Positions 18,101-25,600 of a stretch of DNA of 37,274 bases are shown piece by piece. The notes under the pieces were generated by a model. That model ran no database searches. It worked only from the letters and a program-made list of their open reading frames with translations, and was not told the origin of the DNA. How positions within the stretch are numbered: position 1 is the stretch's first letter; each line of letters begins with the position of its first letter. A program made the position numbers and the translations under genes. The stretch comes from Flavobacteriales bacterium. Its GTDB lineage: Bacteria > Bacteroidota > Bacteroidia > Flavobacteriales_F > PHOS-HE28. The stretch is from the NCBI GenBank assembly GCA_018057455.1, contig JAGPDT010000019.1:14383-51656 (forward strand), in the 5' to 3' direction.

Positions 18101-18523
18101 AGCACATTCGCTTGGCTGCCGGACAGCCTGCTCAACAATGCAAGCCTTCCCAATCCCATGGCCACCGTGGGCACCACCACTTGGTTCCAGTTGACCGTGG
18201 TGGCCCCCGACGGATGCTCCAGCGTGGATTCCGTGCTGGTCACCGTGGTGCCCGAGGTGAAGGTGCCCAGTGGCTTCAGCCCCAACGGCGACGGCCACAA
18301 TGACACGTGGGTCCTTGGTTTCGCCGGGCTCTTCCCCGATCTGGAGGTACGCGTGTTCAGCCGATGGGGCGAACCGTTGTTCCATAGCGTGGGCTACAGG
18401 GTGCCTTGGGACGGGAAGTATGACGGGAACCCTGTGCCGATGGGAACGTATTACTACGTCGTGGACCTCCATGACGACCGGTTCCCCGAGGCGATCACCG
18501 GTCCGCTTACCGTGATCCGCTAA
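9158..18523 (+). CDS. Giant SprB-repeat T9SS adhesin, 3121 aa
   Basis: A predicted cell-surface adhesin or gliding protein. I prefer the ATG at 9158 (ATGA overlap with the previous stop) to 9143. It gives a signal peptide with a basic start (MSPSRPRRSAMP), a hydrophobic core and LAQQQ. Residues about 28-270 contain the WVGGSGLWSDPAHW motif and a beta-helix-like region. From about residue 275 to 2865 come 33 SprB-type repeats of roughly 75 aa. Each has C-x3-C-DG, GGTGxYxYxW, GLCxGxY/WxVTITDAxGC. Then come two Ig/PKD-like segments (VADAGADLVEC, VADAGEDRTIY). The last ~85 residues are a type B sorting domain (SGFSPNGDGHNDTW, SRWGEPLF, GPLTVIR). Four cysteines per repeat and a 951-bp higher-order period are unusual. 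A motility or attachment role is inferred from SprB. Confidence 0.92.
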   Translation: MSPSRPRRSAMPLLAALIFCLALIPPVLAQQQRFWVGGSGLWSDPAHWAATAGGPGGERVPGNGDAVVIAPANGPVVVQLDRSFTVGDLQIDARRGTVQVEGAQGGLRIGGDLVLHGSVVWNSPVAVELFAGKPVCHVDLRGIPLGGDLRFSGRGTWSMRSDLVLGDRAGIHLANATLVTNGNMVRAGRLIMAGHGAKLMAGASVVLLAEPFVPPATDAVEPGTSRLLVNGVPAHWGSGQQARESGRGANVCATGVGQTPFIIDAQLMSNFNGYGVSCHGVCDGSVQVTVSGGVGPFTYSWVGGPASATWNNVCPGNQIVIVTDQGQGVSCAATVQVTDPALLSVIFTGVQAPTCADVCNGTSSVFAVGGVSGYSYSWNNGAGTGSSFSQLCAVGNTLHVTDANNCAFDTTFSFPVQPIQANLTVADALCANSCDGSAQVAPTGGTGAFSYNWSPGSPTGDGTPAVSGLCAGNYTVTIQDANGCDTTLLFQVTAPQPVAPNESHTDATCGGSCDGTATVAPTGGSGNYAFSWAPAPGGGAATASATGLCEGVYMVTITDATTGCDTSVAITIDAPAQIMPVPAVTDATCATSCDGTASAPATGGTGALTYAWMPAVTGQGTPNATLLCPGTYSLTIADAAGCDTTVQFVIGAPPSLDPVIMATDASCAGQCDGTASVNTTGGTGTLAYDWQPGNPMGDGTPTVTGLCAGTWSVTITDANNCDSTLQFTIAEPLPLQVTPAQTDVTCSSTCDGTATAAVTGGTGSYSYLWAPAPGSGQGTNAAGGLCAGTWSLTVTDANGCSIVQNYTILPAVPFDMVLTLGPASCPDVCDGTAQAVVGGALPTYTYFWSPAPAMGQGTPNAAGLCPGAGSLLITDALGCDTVINFNIAAPPALDVASTVTDATCHGACDGSIILAPSGGNGAYTYVWAPASAGTGASATGLCAGNYQVLVSSGACDTLLDFAIGQPPALDVGLSSTDASCVDACDGTAVVAGSLAGLSFNWQPAPAVGQGTPNASGFCPGNHTVLVTNAAGCDTLIAFAILAPTPLVPTVVVTDASCGTACDGSAAVTVTGGSGGGYGYVWTPAPGTGQGTAAAGQLCPGNWSVTITDAAGCDTTVSFTVSRPAGIDVAAVVTPAGCANSCDGSIAATATGGMGTYTWAWSPEPGSGQGTASVGGLCPGTWAVTVADQAGCDTTLSFIIDAPDAIDPHGSFSNETCHGPCDGTATVAPTGGAGSYTYLWAPAPPVGQGTATAGNLCPGNWCVTVTDAAGCDSTWCFTLLPNTPITASVATVDGQCWNACTGMATATAAGGAGGYTYQWSPAPGAGQGTATVSGLCQGPGTVTITDAAGCDTTLGFIIFKYPPIQPSFTVVPETCGGGCTGEAGAFPVGGNGTYTYAWAPEPGAGQGTHVATGLCAGINYTLTITDGLGCDTIIPFTVPAFVPIEPTLVLAPASCADTCDGSATITGTTGGSAPYTYFWDPAPASGQGTNAATGLCPGNYQVVVTDQDGCDSVITFSILAPAPIDPQATVTPLACAGQCTGAIDLQPQGGTGAFSYTWSPAPPNGQGTAHVSQLCAGDWTVVITDANGCDSTVTFTLLEPVPLAASADVTSSHCGACNGEVQLHPTGGSAPYTFNWGPPVNTSTTDSLMTGLCAGLYALTITDAAGCSTALALAVADVDGEALTGANGTASCPGICDGVVSVAYTCANGPCTVAWTDLLGNVLAQDVDTLSGLCAGSYLVAVTNGIGCVSIDTVTVADPVPFLADISSTAANCAGSCDGMATIGITGGVGPFDFTWSPAPGAGQGTSQATSLCPGSYDILVHDQGGCDATFSVLITAPAPLLVTAVVANITCAGQCDGSISLDVQGGTGPHTYTWTPAPPAGQGSSVISNLCPGNFQVEVVDANGCDTTLHFNIIEPAPLVLSGSATMSHCALCDGTAAVQVSGGTGAHTTQWTLAGTPVGTGDALTGLCAGIYSAGVTDAQGCAASMVLVVPDDNAEQVQAVDGQTLCASSCDGGVGVAYTCVDAPCTITWYDVLGNQLAQGQDTLAGLCTGTYFVTVLNAAGCTSVDTATVVPSHVIMPNLATSAASCNGLCDATATVGPVGGLPPYTYVWTPEPASGQNTAMATGLCAGTYQVAIADSTGCDTVVNVLITAPQPVAVDAQVAQVSCHGACDATIVLSPTGGNGFYSFTWSPVPPNGQGSNGAFNLCPGTWTVTVADISGCDTTLSFTITEPDSLQAATTSTLSNCNVCDGTASVVPTGGTLPYVISWSLNGGAVGADSTVTGLCAGLYLVQVTDAHGCVVELPVPVTDAGAEQLATTNFMLDCPADCDGMVDVSFNCSVPACTIQWFDATGMDLNVPGPTLANLCAGLYFVQVSNGAGCTAIDTARVLAPEPILANLGTTAVTCADACDGTAIVAPTGGTGGYTYVWTEGADTLSTGTQVSGLCAGTYSVEITDLGGCSITQGVLITAPQPITATVAAQDISCNGACDGSIIVLGLGGTGTLSYQWTPEPPAGQQGSGSLSGLCAGAWTVAISDANGCDTTFSFTLAEPALLTVDLTHTDNVCFDDCLAMAQVAMSGGTAPFSILWTTAGGGVIDQDTVEVSGLCGGAYQVLVTDSNGCSLTTAFTISAGAPIEANLSVLGESCNGPCDGTALVAPAGGTGVGYTYLWQPGNPVGQGTDQVNGLCPGNWSVTLTDDAGCDTTYAFVIDPFQPITPTATVQDIACHGDCNGSISLATTGGVGALTYLWTPEPASGQGTPAIGGLCPGDWTVVITDAAGCDTTVTHGLAEPPVLVVTTDGVTDASCTSASDGAIAISIAGGTPGYAIAWSGPNGYQSSEEDISGVLPGTYVVTVTDTNNCMVSAPIDVAALVSVVADAGADLVECSGVAITLDGSASQGNGTFQWTDGQGDPLGNDTLLSTGILADGTHTFILTLTDGPCSDADTVVVTVLPLPVADAGEDRTIYVQGTTALGGSPAGPPGSTFAWLPDSLLNNASLPNPMATVGTTTWFQLTVVAPDGCSSVDSVLVTVVPEVKVPSGFSPNGDGHNDTWVLGFAGLFPDLEVRVFSRWGEPLFHSVGYRVPWDGKYDGNPVPMGTYYYVVDLHDDRFPEAITGPLTVIR
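9985..17765 (+). repeat. Array of 33 diverged SprB-type repeats
   Basis: Counted by the CxxxCDG/GGxGxYxYxW core, the array has 33 units of about 222-230 bp. The units are clearly diverged at DNA level, so it is an old expansion and not a recent identical tandem. Units 18, 22 and 26 have a shortened C-x2-C core. Units 19, 23 and 27 carry an extra cysteine pair (for example AYTCANGPCTVAW). Unit 33 has lost both of the extra cysteines that the other 32 have. Confidence 0.85.
13757..16609 (+). repeat. Three tandem copies of a 951-bp (317-aa) four-repeat superunit
   Basis: Homologous landmark codons recur at exactly 951 bp. The first Cys of units 17, 21, 25 and 29 falls at 13757, 14708, 15659 and 16610. 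The residue before the first Cys of units 18, 22 and 26 falls at 13991, 14942 and 15893. The VAYTC-type landmark of units 19, 23 and 27 falls at 14261, 15212 and 16163. The next corresponding interval is 723 bp (to 17333), so the following superunit lacks about one repeat (228 bp). Confidence 0.85.
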
Positions 18524-18526
18524 CCG

Positions 18527-19459
18527 ATGGCCCCCATGCGACATCTCCTCCTCCTCGTGTTCGCCGGATCATGTGCGCAGGCCATGCACGCGCAGCAACT
18601 GCCGCAGCTGAGCCAATACAACAGCTTTGATTACCTGTACGACCCGGCGGTGGCGGGCAGTCGCCCGTGGTTCGAGCTCCGCAGTGCCCACCGCAACCAA
18701 TGGGTGGGCATACAGGACGCTCCGCGCACGTTCATGCTCAGCGCCACCACCCCGTTGGCCGCCAACATGGGCTTGGGCGGATACATCTTCACCGATCATG
18801 TGGGGCCTTCACGCCGTACCGGCGTGCAATTCAGCTACGCCTATCACCTGCGGATCAACGAGGAGATCAGGCTGGGCATGGGCCTGTCGTTCGGCTTGCT
18901 CCAGTTCCTCATGGACGGGTCGAAGATCCAGTTCCACGACCCCGATGAACCCCTGATGGATGACCAGGTGCGCGGTGAGCTCATGCCCGATGCCACCTTT
19001 GGTGCGTACCTCTACCATGAGAACTGGTGGTTCGGCGCCACCGCCCCGCAGCTCCTGCGCAACAAGGTCCGGTTCTTCGAGGTGCATGACCCGACCAACA
19101 GCTTGCTGGCGGCCCACTATTATGCCATGGGCGGCTACCGGTTCGCGCTTGGGGATGACATCAAGCTGGAACCGTCCTTCTTGCTCAAGTACGTCAGCCC
19201 GGTACCGCCCAAGGTGGACCTCACCGCAACGGTGCGCTATCGCGACATGGTATGGCTGGGCGCCACCTACCGCACGGAAGATGCCCTCAGTTTCATGGTG
19301 GGCTACTGGCTCAAGCAGACCTTTCAATTCGGATACAGCTACGACCTGACCACAACAGCGTTGAAAGGATACACCTCCGGAACCCATGAAGTGATGCTGG
19401 GCATCACCTTCGGGAAGGATCCCGGAAAGGCCCAACAGCAGCCCCCAACGGCACAATAA
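18527..19459 (+). CDS. PorP/SprF-family outer-membrane protein (module 2)
   Basis: A 310-aa protein starting 3 nt after the stop of the giant adhesin. An alternative start at 18536 (MRHLLLLVFAG) removes three residues and leaves a better signal peptide. After the signal come LPQLSQYNSFDYLYDPAVAGS, the PorP/SprF signature, and repeated amphipathic strands ending in FQFGYSYDLTTTALKGYTSG, HEVMLGI. It is the most likely dedicated secretion or anchoring partner of the 3121-aa adhesin, by analogy with SprF and SprB. A Gln/Pro-rich tail (QQQPPTAQ) follows the last strand. Confidence 0.9.
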   Translation: MAPMRHLLLLVFAGSCAQAMHAQQLPQLSQYNSFDYLYDPAVAGSRPWFELRSAHRNQWVGIQDAPRTFMLSATTPLAANMGLGGYIFTDHVGPSRRTGVQFSYAYHLRINEEIRLGMGLSFGLLQFLMDGSKIQFHDPDEPLMDDQVRGELMPDATFGAYLYHENWWFGATAPQLLRNKVRFFEVHDPTNSLLAAHYYAMGGYRFALGDDIKLEPSFLLKYVSPVPPKVDLTATVRYRDMVWLGATYRTEDALSFMVGYWLKQTFQFGYSYDLTTTALKGYTSGTHEVMLGITFGKDPGKAQQQPPTAQ

Positions 19460-19545
19460 AAGAGCAAATAGCACTTGCCTTGGTCCGAGCGGTGGGCGCA
19501 TTGGTCGGCCCGGTGCTGCTCTTTGCCGAAGTGCCCATGCCCCAT

Positions 19546-19564
19546 GGGCCTTCCGGAAGGGCCC
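19546..19564 (+). terminator. Weak hairpin after module 2
   Basis: GGGCCTT (19546-19552) pairs with AAGG-G-CCC (19557-19564) with one bulged G around a CCGG loop. A T-rich stretch (TATTTTAT) follows 13 nt later. It lies in the 177-bp gap before the second giant gene and may attenuate read-through. Confidence 0.25.
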
Positions 19565-19581
19565 GGCCCAAGCGGGTATTT

Positions 19582-19589
19582 TATCTTGG
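19582..19589 (+). promoter_or_regulatory. Possible -7-like box of the second giant adhesin gene
   Basis: TATCTTGG differs from TAnnTTTG at one base and ends 47 nt before the chosen start at 19637. The 177-bp gap here is the only sizeable break in the otherwise overlapping or abutting island, which makes an internal promoter reasonable. No -33 TTTG was seen. Confidence 0.3.
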
Positions 19590-19636
19590 TCGCTGATTTG
19601 ATCAAGCGCGGAGGGATTCACCTGCACAATTCGGTG

Positions 19637-22600
19637 ATGAGGAGATCGGTGGCCATGAACCTGTTGCTTGTTGGTTTGGCCTTGGCCTTGCCGAACGTTG
19701 TGCGACCGGCGGTGGAAGGTGCCTTGCACACGGCCACAACAGGGCTCGGACCCGGGGCGGATGGCACCGCCACGCTGTGTGCCAACGGTCCCATGGTATC
19801 CTTGTTCGATCACTTGGGCGGTACGCCCGACCCAGGTGGTACTTGGAGCGGGCCGGCGCCCCACCCCGGGTTTTTCGATCCGGCATCCGATGTGCCGGGT
19901 GCATTCACCTATACCGTCGCCGGCCCGCCGGTGGCCAGCGCCACCGTTACGGTGGTCGTGCAGGCTCCGGCGGACGCGGGAATCGCAGCCTCGTTCTCCA
20001 CGTGCAGCTCCTCGCCGGCGGTGGACCTCTTCACCCTCTTGGGAGGCACGCCCGATCCGGGTGGCGGCTGGACCTTGGGCGGCAATCCCGTATCCAACTT
20101 GTTCTCCCCGGGCTCCTCATCACCGGGCACCTACACGTACACCGTGAATGGCGTTCCGCCTTGCACCAATGCCACAGCGGACGTGGTGGTGTCCGTGGTG
20201 GCCGCCCCCAATGCGGGCGGTGACAGGAGCCTCACCGTGTGCAGCAGCGATCCACCGTTCAGCATGCGTGCACAGTTGCCGGGTGCTCCCGACTTGGGCG
20301 GAACCTGGACACCCGGTGGATCGGACACCTTCACGCCCGGCCTGTCCACCCCCGGAGTGTACACGTACGTGGTGCCGGGCACGGCACCGTGCGCCAACGA
20401 CACGGCCCGGCTGACCACCACGGTGCGCGAGGCTCCTGTTGCCGGCAGCAACCGGTCCGTGGAGGTTTGCAGCGATGCGGCCGTCTTCAATCTGCGGGAT
20501 TCATTGGGCGGCAGCCCCGATGCCGGTGGCACCTGGGCCGGCCCCTTGGGCGCCCATTCAGGCCTGTTCCAACCGGCCACCGACCCGGGCGGGGCATACG
20601 TGTACAGCGTGCCGGGCCAAGCGCCCTGCCTTGCGGCCACGGCAACGGTGACCGTGGTGTTGAGGCCGGCGCCGGACGCCGGCACCAGCGTGAACCTCGT
20701 GAAATGCTCCAATGAGGCGCCCTTCAACCTGCTGTCGCAGTTGGGTGGCACGCCGGACGCGGGCGGCGCGTGGACCGGCCCGGGGGGCAGCCCTTTTCCC
20801 TCCGGCACATTCACCCCGGGCACCAACACCCCGGGCTTGTACACCTATACCGTGCCCGGCCTGGCACCCTGCGGGCCGGCTACTGCTACCATCAACATTT
20901 CCTTGGTCGCCGCCCCCAAGGCCGGTATCAATGGCAGCCACACCGTGTGCAGCAGTGAGGGCGCCTTCGCCCTGTTCAGCCATTTGGGCGGATCACCGGA
21001 TGTGGGAGGGGCGTGGACCGGCCCGACCGGTCCGGTGCCTTCGGGATCTTTCATTCCGGGCACGGACCTGCCCGGGGTGTACACCTATCTGGTGTCCGGC
21101 ACGGCGCCTTGCGCAAACGCCACGGCCACAGTGACCGTGACGGTGGTGAACGCGGCCAACGCGGGCAGCAACGGATCGGTCACGTTGTGCAGTTCCAGCC
21201 CCGATGAAGACTTGTTCGCACACTTGGGCGGCACACCCGATCCAGGAGGGCAGTGGGCCATTCCACCGCCGGGGAGCGGCAATCTGTCCGGCGGTCTCTA
21301 CCAGCCCTCCAATCCAGCACATCCGGCCGGAGGCTACAGCTACACGGTCAACGGCAGCGCACCCTGCCCGGATGTTTCAGCCCTGGTGCAAGTGGTGGAG
21401 AACAAGGCGCCGGAAGCGGGTGTGGATGGCTCCACCATCCTGTGTAGCACCAACCCCCCGTTCAGTATGGCCACCTTGCTTGGCGGGGTGCCTGATGTGG
21501 GCGGGGTCTGGTTGAATTCTTTGAACGCGCCGGTGGCCTCCACCTTCACACCGGGCACCACGCCCCCGGGTATTTTCCGCTATGTGGCCTCCGGCCAAGC
21601 ACCTTGCCTGAACGATACGGCCCAACTCACTGTGCAGGTGAACACCGCGCCGAAAGCAGGGACCAACGGTGCTGAGGTGGTGTGCAGCGACGGTGCCCCC
21701 GTGGACCTCTTTGCGGAGCTGGGCGGCACACCGCAATCGGGTGGTACTTGGACCGACCCGGACAACATTGCACACAGCGGCACCTTCGTTCCCGGCCCTG
21801 GTGCATTGGAAGGTGGGTATACCTACTTGGTGACCGGCATCAGCCCCTGTGCGGATGTCAGCGCCGTGGTCAGCGTTACGCAGCACCTCCGGCCCATGGC
21901 CGGAACAAGTGCGTCGTTGGGCCTTTGCAGCACCGATCCCGCGGTGAACCTCTTTGATCACCTGGGCGGCACCCCGGATGCCGGCGGTACTTGGACCGGA
22001 CCGGGCGGTGCCGCCAGCAACGGGGTGTTCATACCCGGCCTGGCGGGCTCCTATGCATACCAATACAAAGTGGTCGGAACGGTGCCCTGTGCGCCGGACA
22101 GCGCCACGGTCTCCATCCTCGTTTCGCAGGCACCAAATGCCGGCAACAGCGGAACCCTCACCATCTGTACCGGCCAAACTACCGTGGACCTCTTCGATGG
22201 GCTGGACGGCGCACCGGACCTCAATGGCACTTGGACCGAGATAACGGTGACCGGCCGGTTGGGCGGCCACACCTTCAATCCGGGCATCCCCACGCAATTG
22301 CCTCCGGGCAACTATGACTTCCGTTATGTGGTGCCGCCCAGCGGCACGTGCAATGGCGACACGGCCACGGTCCGGGTCACCATCGTGGCCGTGTTGAACG
22401 CCGGGAATGATGGCACTCTTTCCGTGTGCGACACGGAAACCCAAGTGGACCTTTTCAGCGCATTGGAAGACAACCCGCAGCCCGGCGGCAACTGGCAGGA
22501 CTTGAACGCCACCGGGCAGGTGACCGGCAAGTTCTTCAACGCCCAAGGCGCGGGCCCGGGTACCTACCAGTTGAAGTACAAATTGACCGGCGCACTCGGT

Positions 22601-25600
22601 TGCGCTTCGGATTCGGCCGTGGCCACCGTGCAGGTCACCGCCGGTCCACATGCCGGACACGAGGCTTTCGCCATGTTCTGCTCGGACGGACCGCCCGTAG
22701 CCCTGTTCCCGTACATCAGCCCGGCCGATCCCGCAGGTGCTTGGCGCAAACCGCCACCGGGCAATGAGGTCTTCAGCGGTACCTACGACCCGGCGACCTT
22801 CGCGCCCGGCGACTACTCCTATACGGTCACCGGCAGCGGGCCATGCAGTGCCGCCGTGGCCGTGTTGCATGTCAGTGAGACCCTCGGGCCCAATTCAGGG
22901 CAATCGGCCTTGGTCACCAAGTGTGCCAGTGATCCGGCCTTTGAGATGGCCGCTGCCATGGGCGGCAGCCCCGATGCCGGGGGAACATGGAAGAATCCCT
23001 TCGGCCAGGTCCATCCGGGCACTTTCGTGCCGGGTGTGGATCCACCGGGCGTGTACCTCTACACCGTAGCGGGCGTGTTTCCTTGTACGGACAAGACCAG
23101 TTCCCTCACCGTGAACGTAAACCCCGTACCACAGGCCGGCGGCGCCAGCTCCAGGACCGTGTGCAGCAGTGCCCCGGATCTCCTGCTCTTCGCCGAACTT
23201 TCCGGTGCCCAACCGGGCGGTTCCTGGTTCGATCCCGTCATGGCACCGTTCCCTTCGGGCATCTTCAGCCCGGGCACCAGTACACCAGGTTTGTACACGT
23301 ACCGGATCATCGGAGCTCCACCTTGCGGAATGGCCGAAGGCACGGTCACCGTATCGGTGATCACCGCGCCCAATGCCGGGGATGCCAGCACCGTGGCCTT
23401 GTGCCAGAACGGCCCGGCAGTGCAACTGGTGAACCTCTTGGGCGGCCCGCATGACCTCACGGGTACATGGACTGGCCCAGCCCCCTCTAGCGGCTACTTC
23501 AGCGGCACCTTCCAGCCGGGGAGCAGTGCCCCCGGCGTGTACACCTACAAAGTGCACGGCATTCCGCCATGCCCGGCGGACAGCAGCACCGTGGCCGTTT
23601 CGGTGGCCTTGCCTCCATCGGCCGGCCTGAGCCGGAGCATCAACGTCTGTTCATCGGCCGGCCTCTTTGCCATGGTGGACAGCTTGGGCGGTACGCCCGA
23701 TCTGAACGGCTCGTGGGTCCGCTTGCCTTCGGGCCAGCCCAGCAATGGCATTTTCAACCCGGGCACACCGGGCACGTTCACCTTTCAGTACACCGTGCCG
23801 CCATCCGGCAGTTCCCCGTGCACTCCCGCACAGGCCACCTTGACCATCCAGGTGACGGCGGCGCCAAATGCGGGTGTGGACGGGAACTTGGCCATGTGCT
23901 CCACCAGCGGTCTTTCACCCATGTTCCCCTATTTGACGGGCGGCCCGCAAACCGGCGGTACGTGGAGTTTCAACGGAACGAGCCACGGCAGCAGCTTCGA
24001 TCCCGCGATGGACCTGCCCGGCCTGTACGCCTATGCCGTGCAAGGCACCGGTGGCTGCATGAATGACACCGCATGGGTCACGGTGATGATGAACCAGGCC
24101 CCGGATGCTGGCAGCAATGGGGTGTTGGTGCTTTGCGACGACACCTTGGCCGCCATTGTGCTGCGCCAGGTGCTCGGTGGCAACCCGGACGTGGGTGGCT
24201 CGTGGACAAATTCCGGTACCGGTCTCCCGGCCAGCGACATCTACCTGCCCACCAACTTCGGCGCAGGGGTGCACAGCTTCACCTATACCGTGCAAGGGCA
24301 GTCGCCTTGCCCGGCGGCCAACGCGCAGGCAACCATCATACAGAATGCCAAGGCCGTTGCGGGCAATGACGCATCCACCACGCTCTGTTCCGATGGTGGC
24401 AACATGGACCTGCTCGCCCTCCTGGGCAACGCTGCCGACCCGGCCGGCAGTTGGATCGATGCGGACGGTGCGCCAGCGACCGCGCTCTTCAGCCCTTCCA
24501 GCCACGGCCCCGGCACCTTCGTGTACCGCTACGTGGTAACGGGTGACGCACCCTGTGAGAACGATACCGCCCGGGTGGCCGTATCGGTGAACCGCAAGCC
24601 CAATGCAGGGGTGAGCACCGCCCCGCAACTCTGCTCCAACGGGCCGATGGTCGCCCTGCAGAGCCTCTTGGGCGGTACCCCGGACGCCAACGGCAGCTGG
24701 GCATACCAGCCTTTGATCGGACCGCCGGTGCCCAGTGATGGAACCTTCGCACCGGGAACAGACCCCGCGGGGGCCTATGTGTATACCGTGGCAGGTACGC
24801 TTCCTTGCTCCAACAGTTCGGCCACGGTGCAGATCGCCGTGGTGCCTGAGCCGAATGCCGGGTCCTTTGGCACGATCAGCGCCTGTGTGAGCGATACCGA
24901 GGTGATCCTCTTCGCAGGGCTGTCCGGTTCGCCGCAGACCGGCGGGACCTGGCAGGACATCAACGCCACGGGCCAGCTGGTGAACGGCATCTTTGATGCA
25001 ACCGGCGTGCTGCCCGGCAGTTACCGCTTCCGCTACACGGTGGCGGGCATGGGGCCTTGTGCGAACGATACCGCCTCCGTGCTGGTGACGGTGTCCGCGG
25101 AACTGGATGCCGGGGAGGATGCCAGCGTGTCTTTCTGCCAGGGTGAAGTAGTGCTGCTCACCCCGTTCCTGGCCGGCAATCCGCAGCCCGGCGGAACATG
25201 GACGGGACTGGAATCCCAGGACGGATTGCTCAACGACGTGCTCAATTGCGCCCAAGCCGGGGTGGGCACCCACCACTACCGGTATGTAGTGGGCGGTTCC
25301 AGCACTTGTGCCCCGGACAGCGCCATCCTGACGGTGACCATCCTCAACGGGCCACAGGCCGGTAGCGGCGTGCCGGCATCCATCTGTTCCAATGTGGCCT
25401 CCTTCGACCTGTTCAACCAGCTCAGCCCACCTTTCGATTCCAACGGGCAATGGCACTATCCGGTGACCGGTGCGGTCCTGCCTTCGTCCATCATCAACCC
25501 TGCGGTGGATCCCGCTGGCACGTACCTGTATACCGTGCCCGCCATCGGAAACTGCCCCGCAGCATCGGCCACCGTGGAGGTAAGCATCGTGCAGGCCGCC

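Noticed and set aside
19461-19522. Long-range pairing AGAGCA-GCAC with GTGC-TGCTCT after module 2
   Set aside because: The arms are short with a 4-nt bulge and a loop of about 38 nt. Not distinguishable from chance by eye.
19475-19636. N-terminal extension of the second giant adhesin (54 residues)
   Set aside because: The extension contains no conserved features and would bury the signal peptide that starts at 19637. The region holds a hairpin and a promoter-like box.
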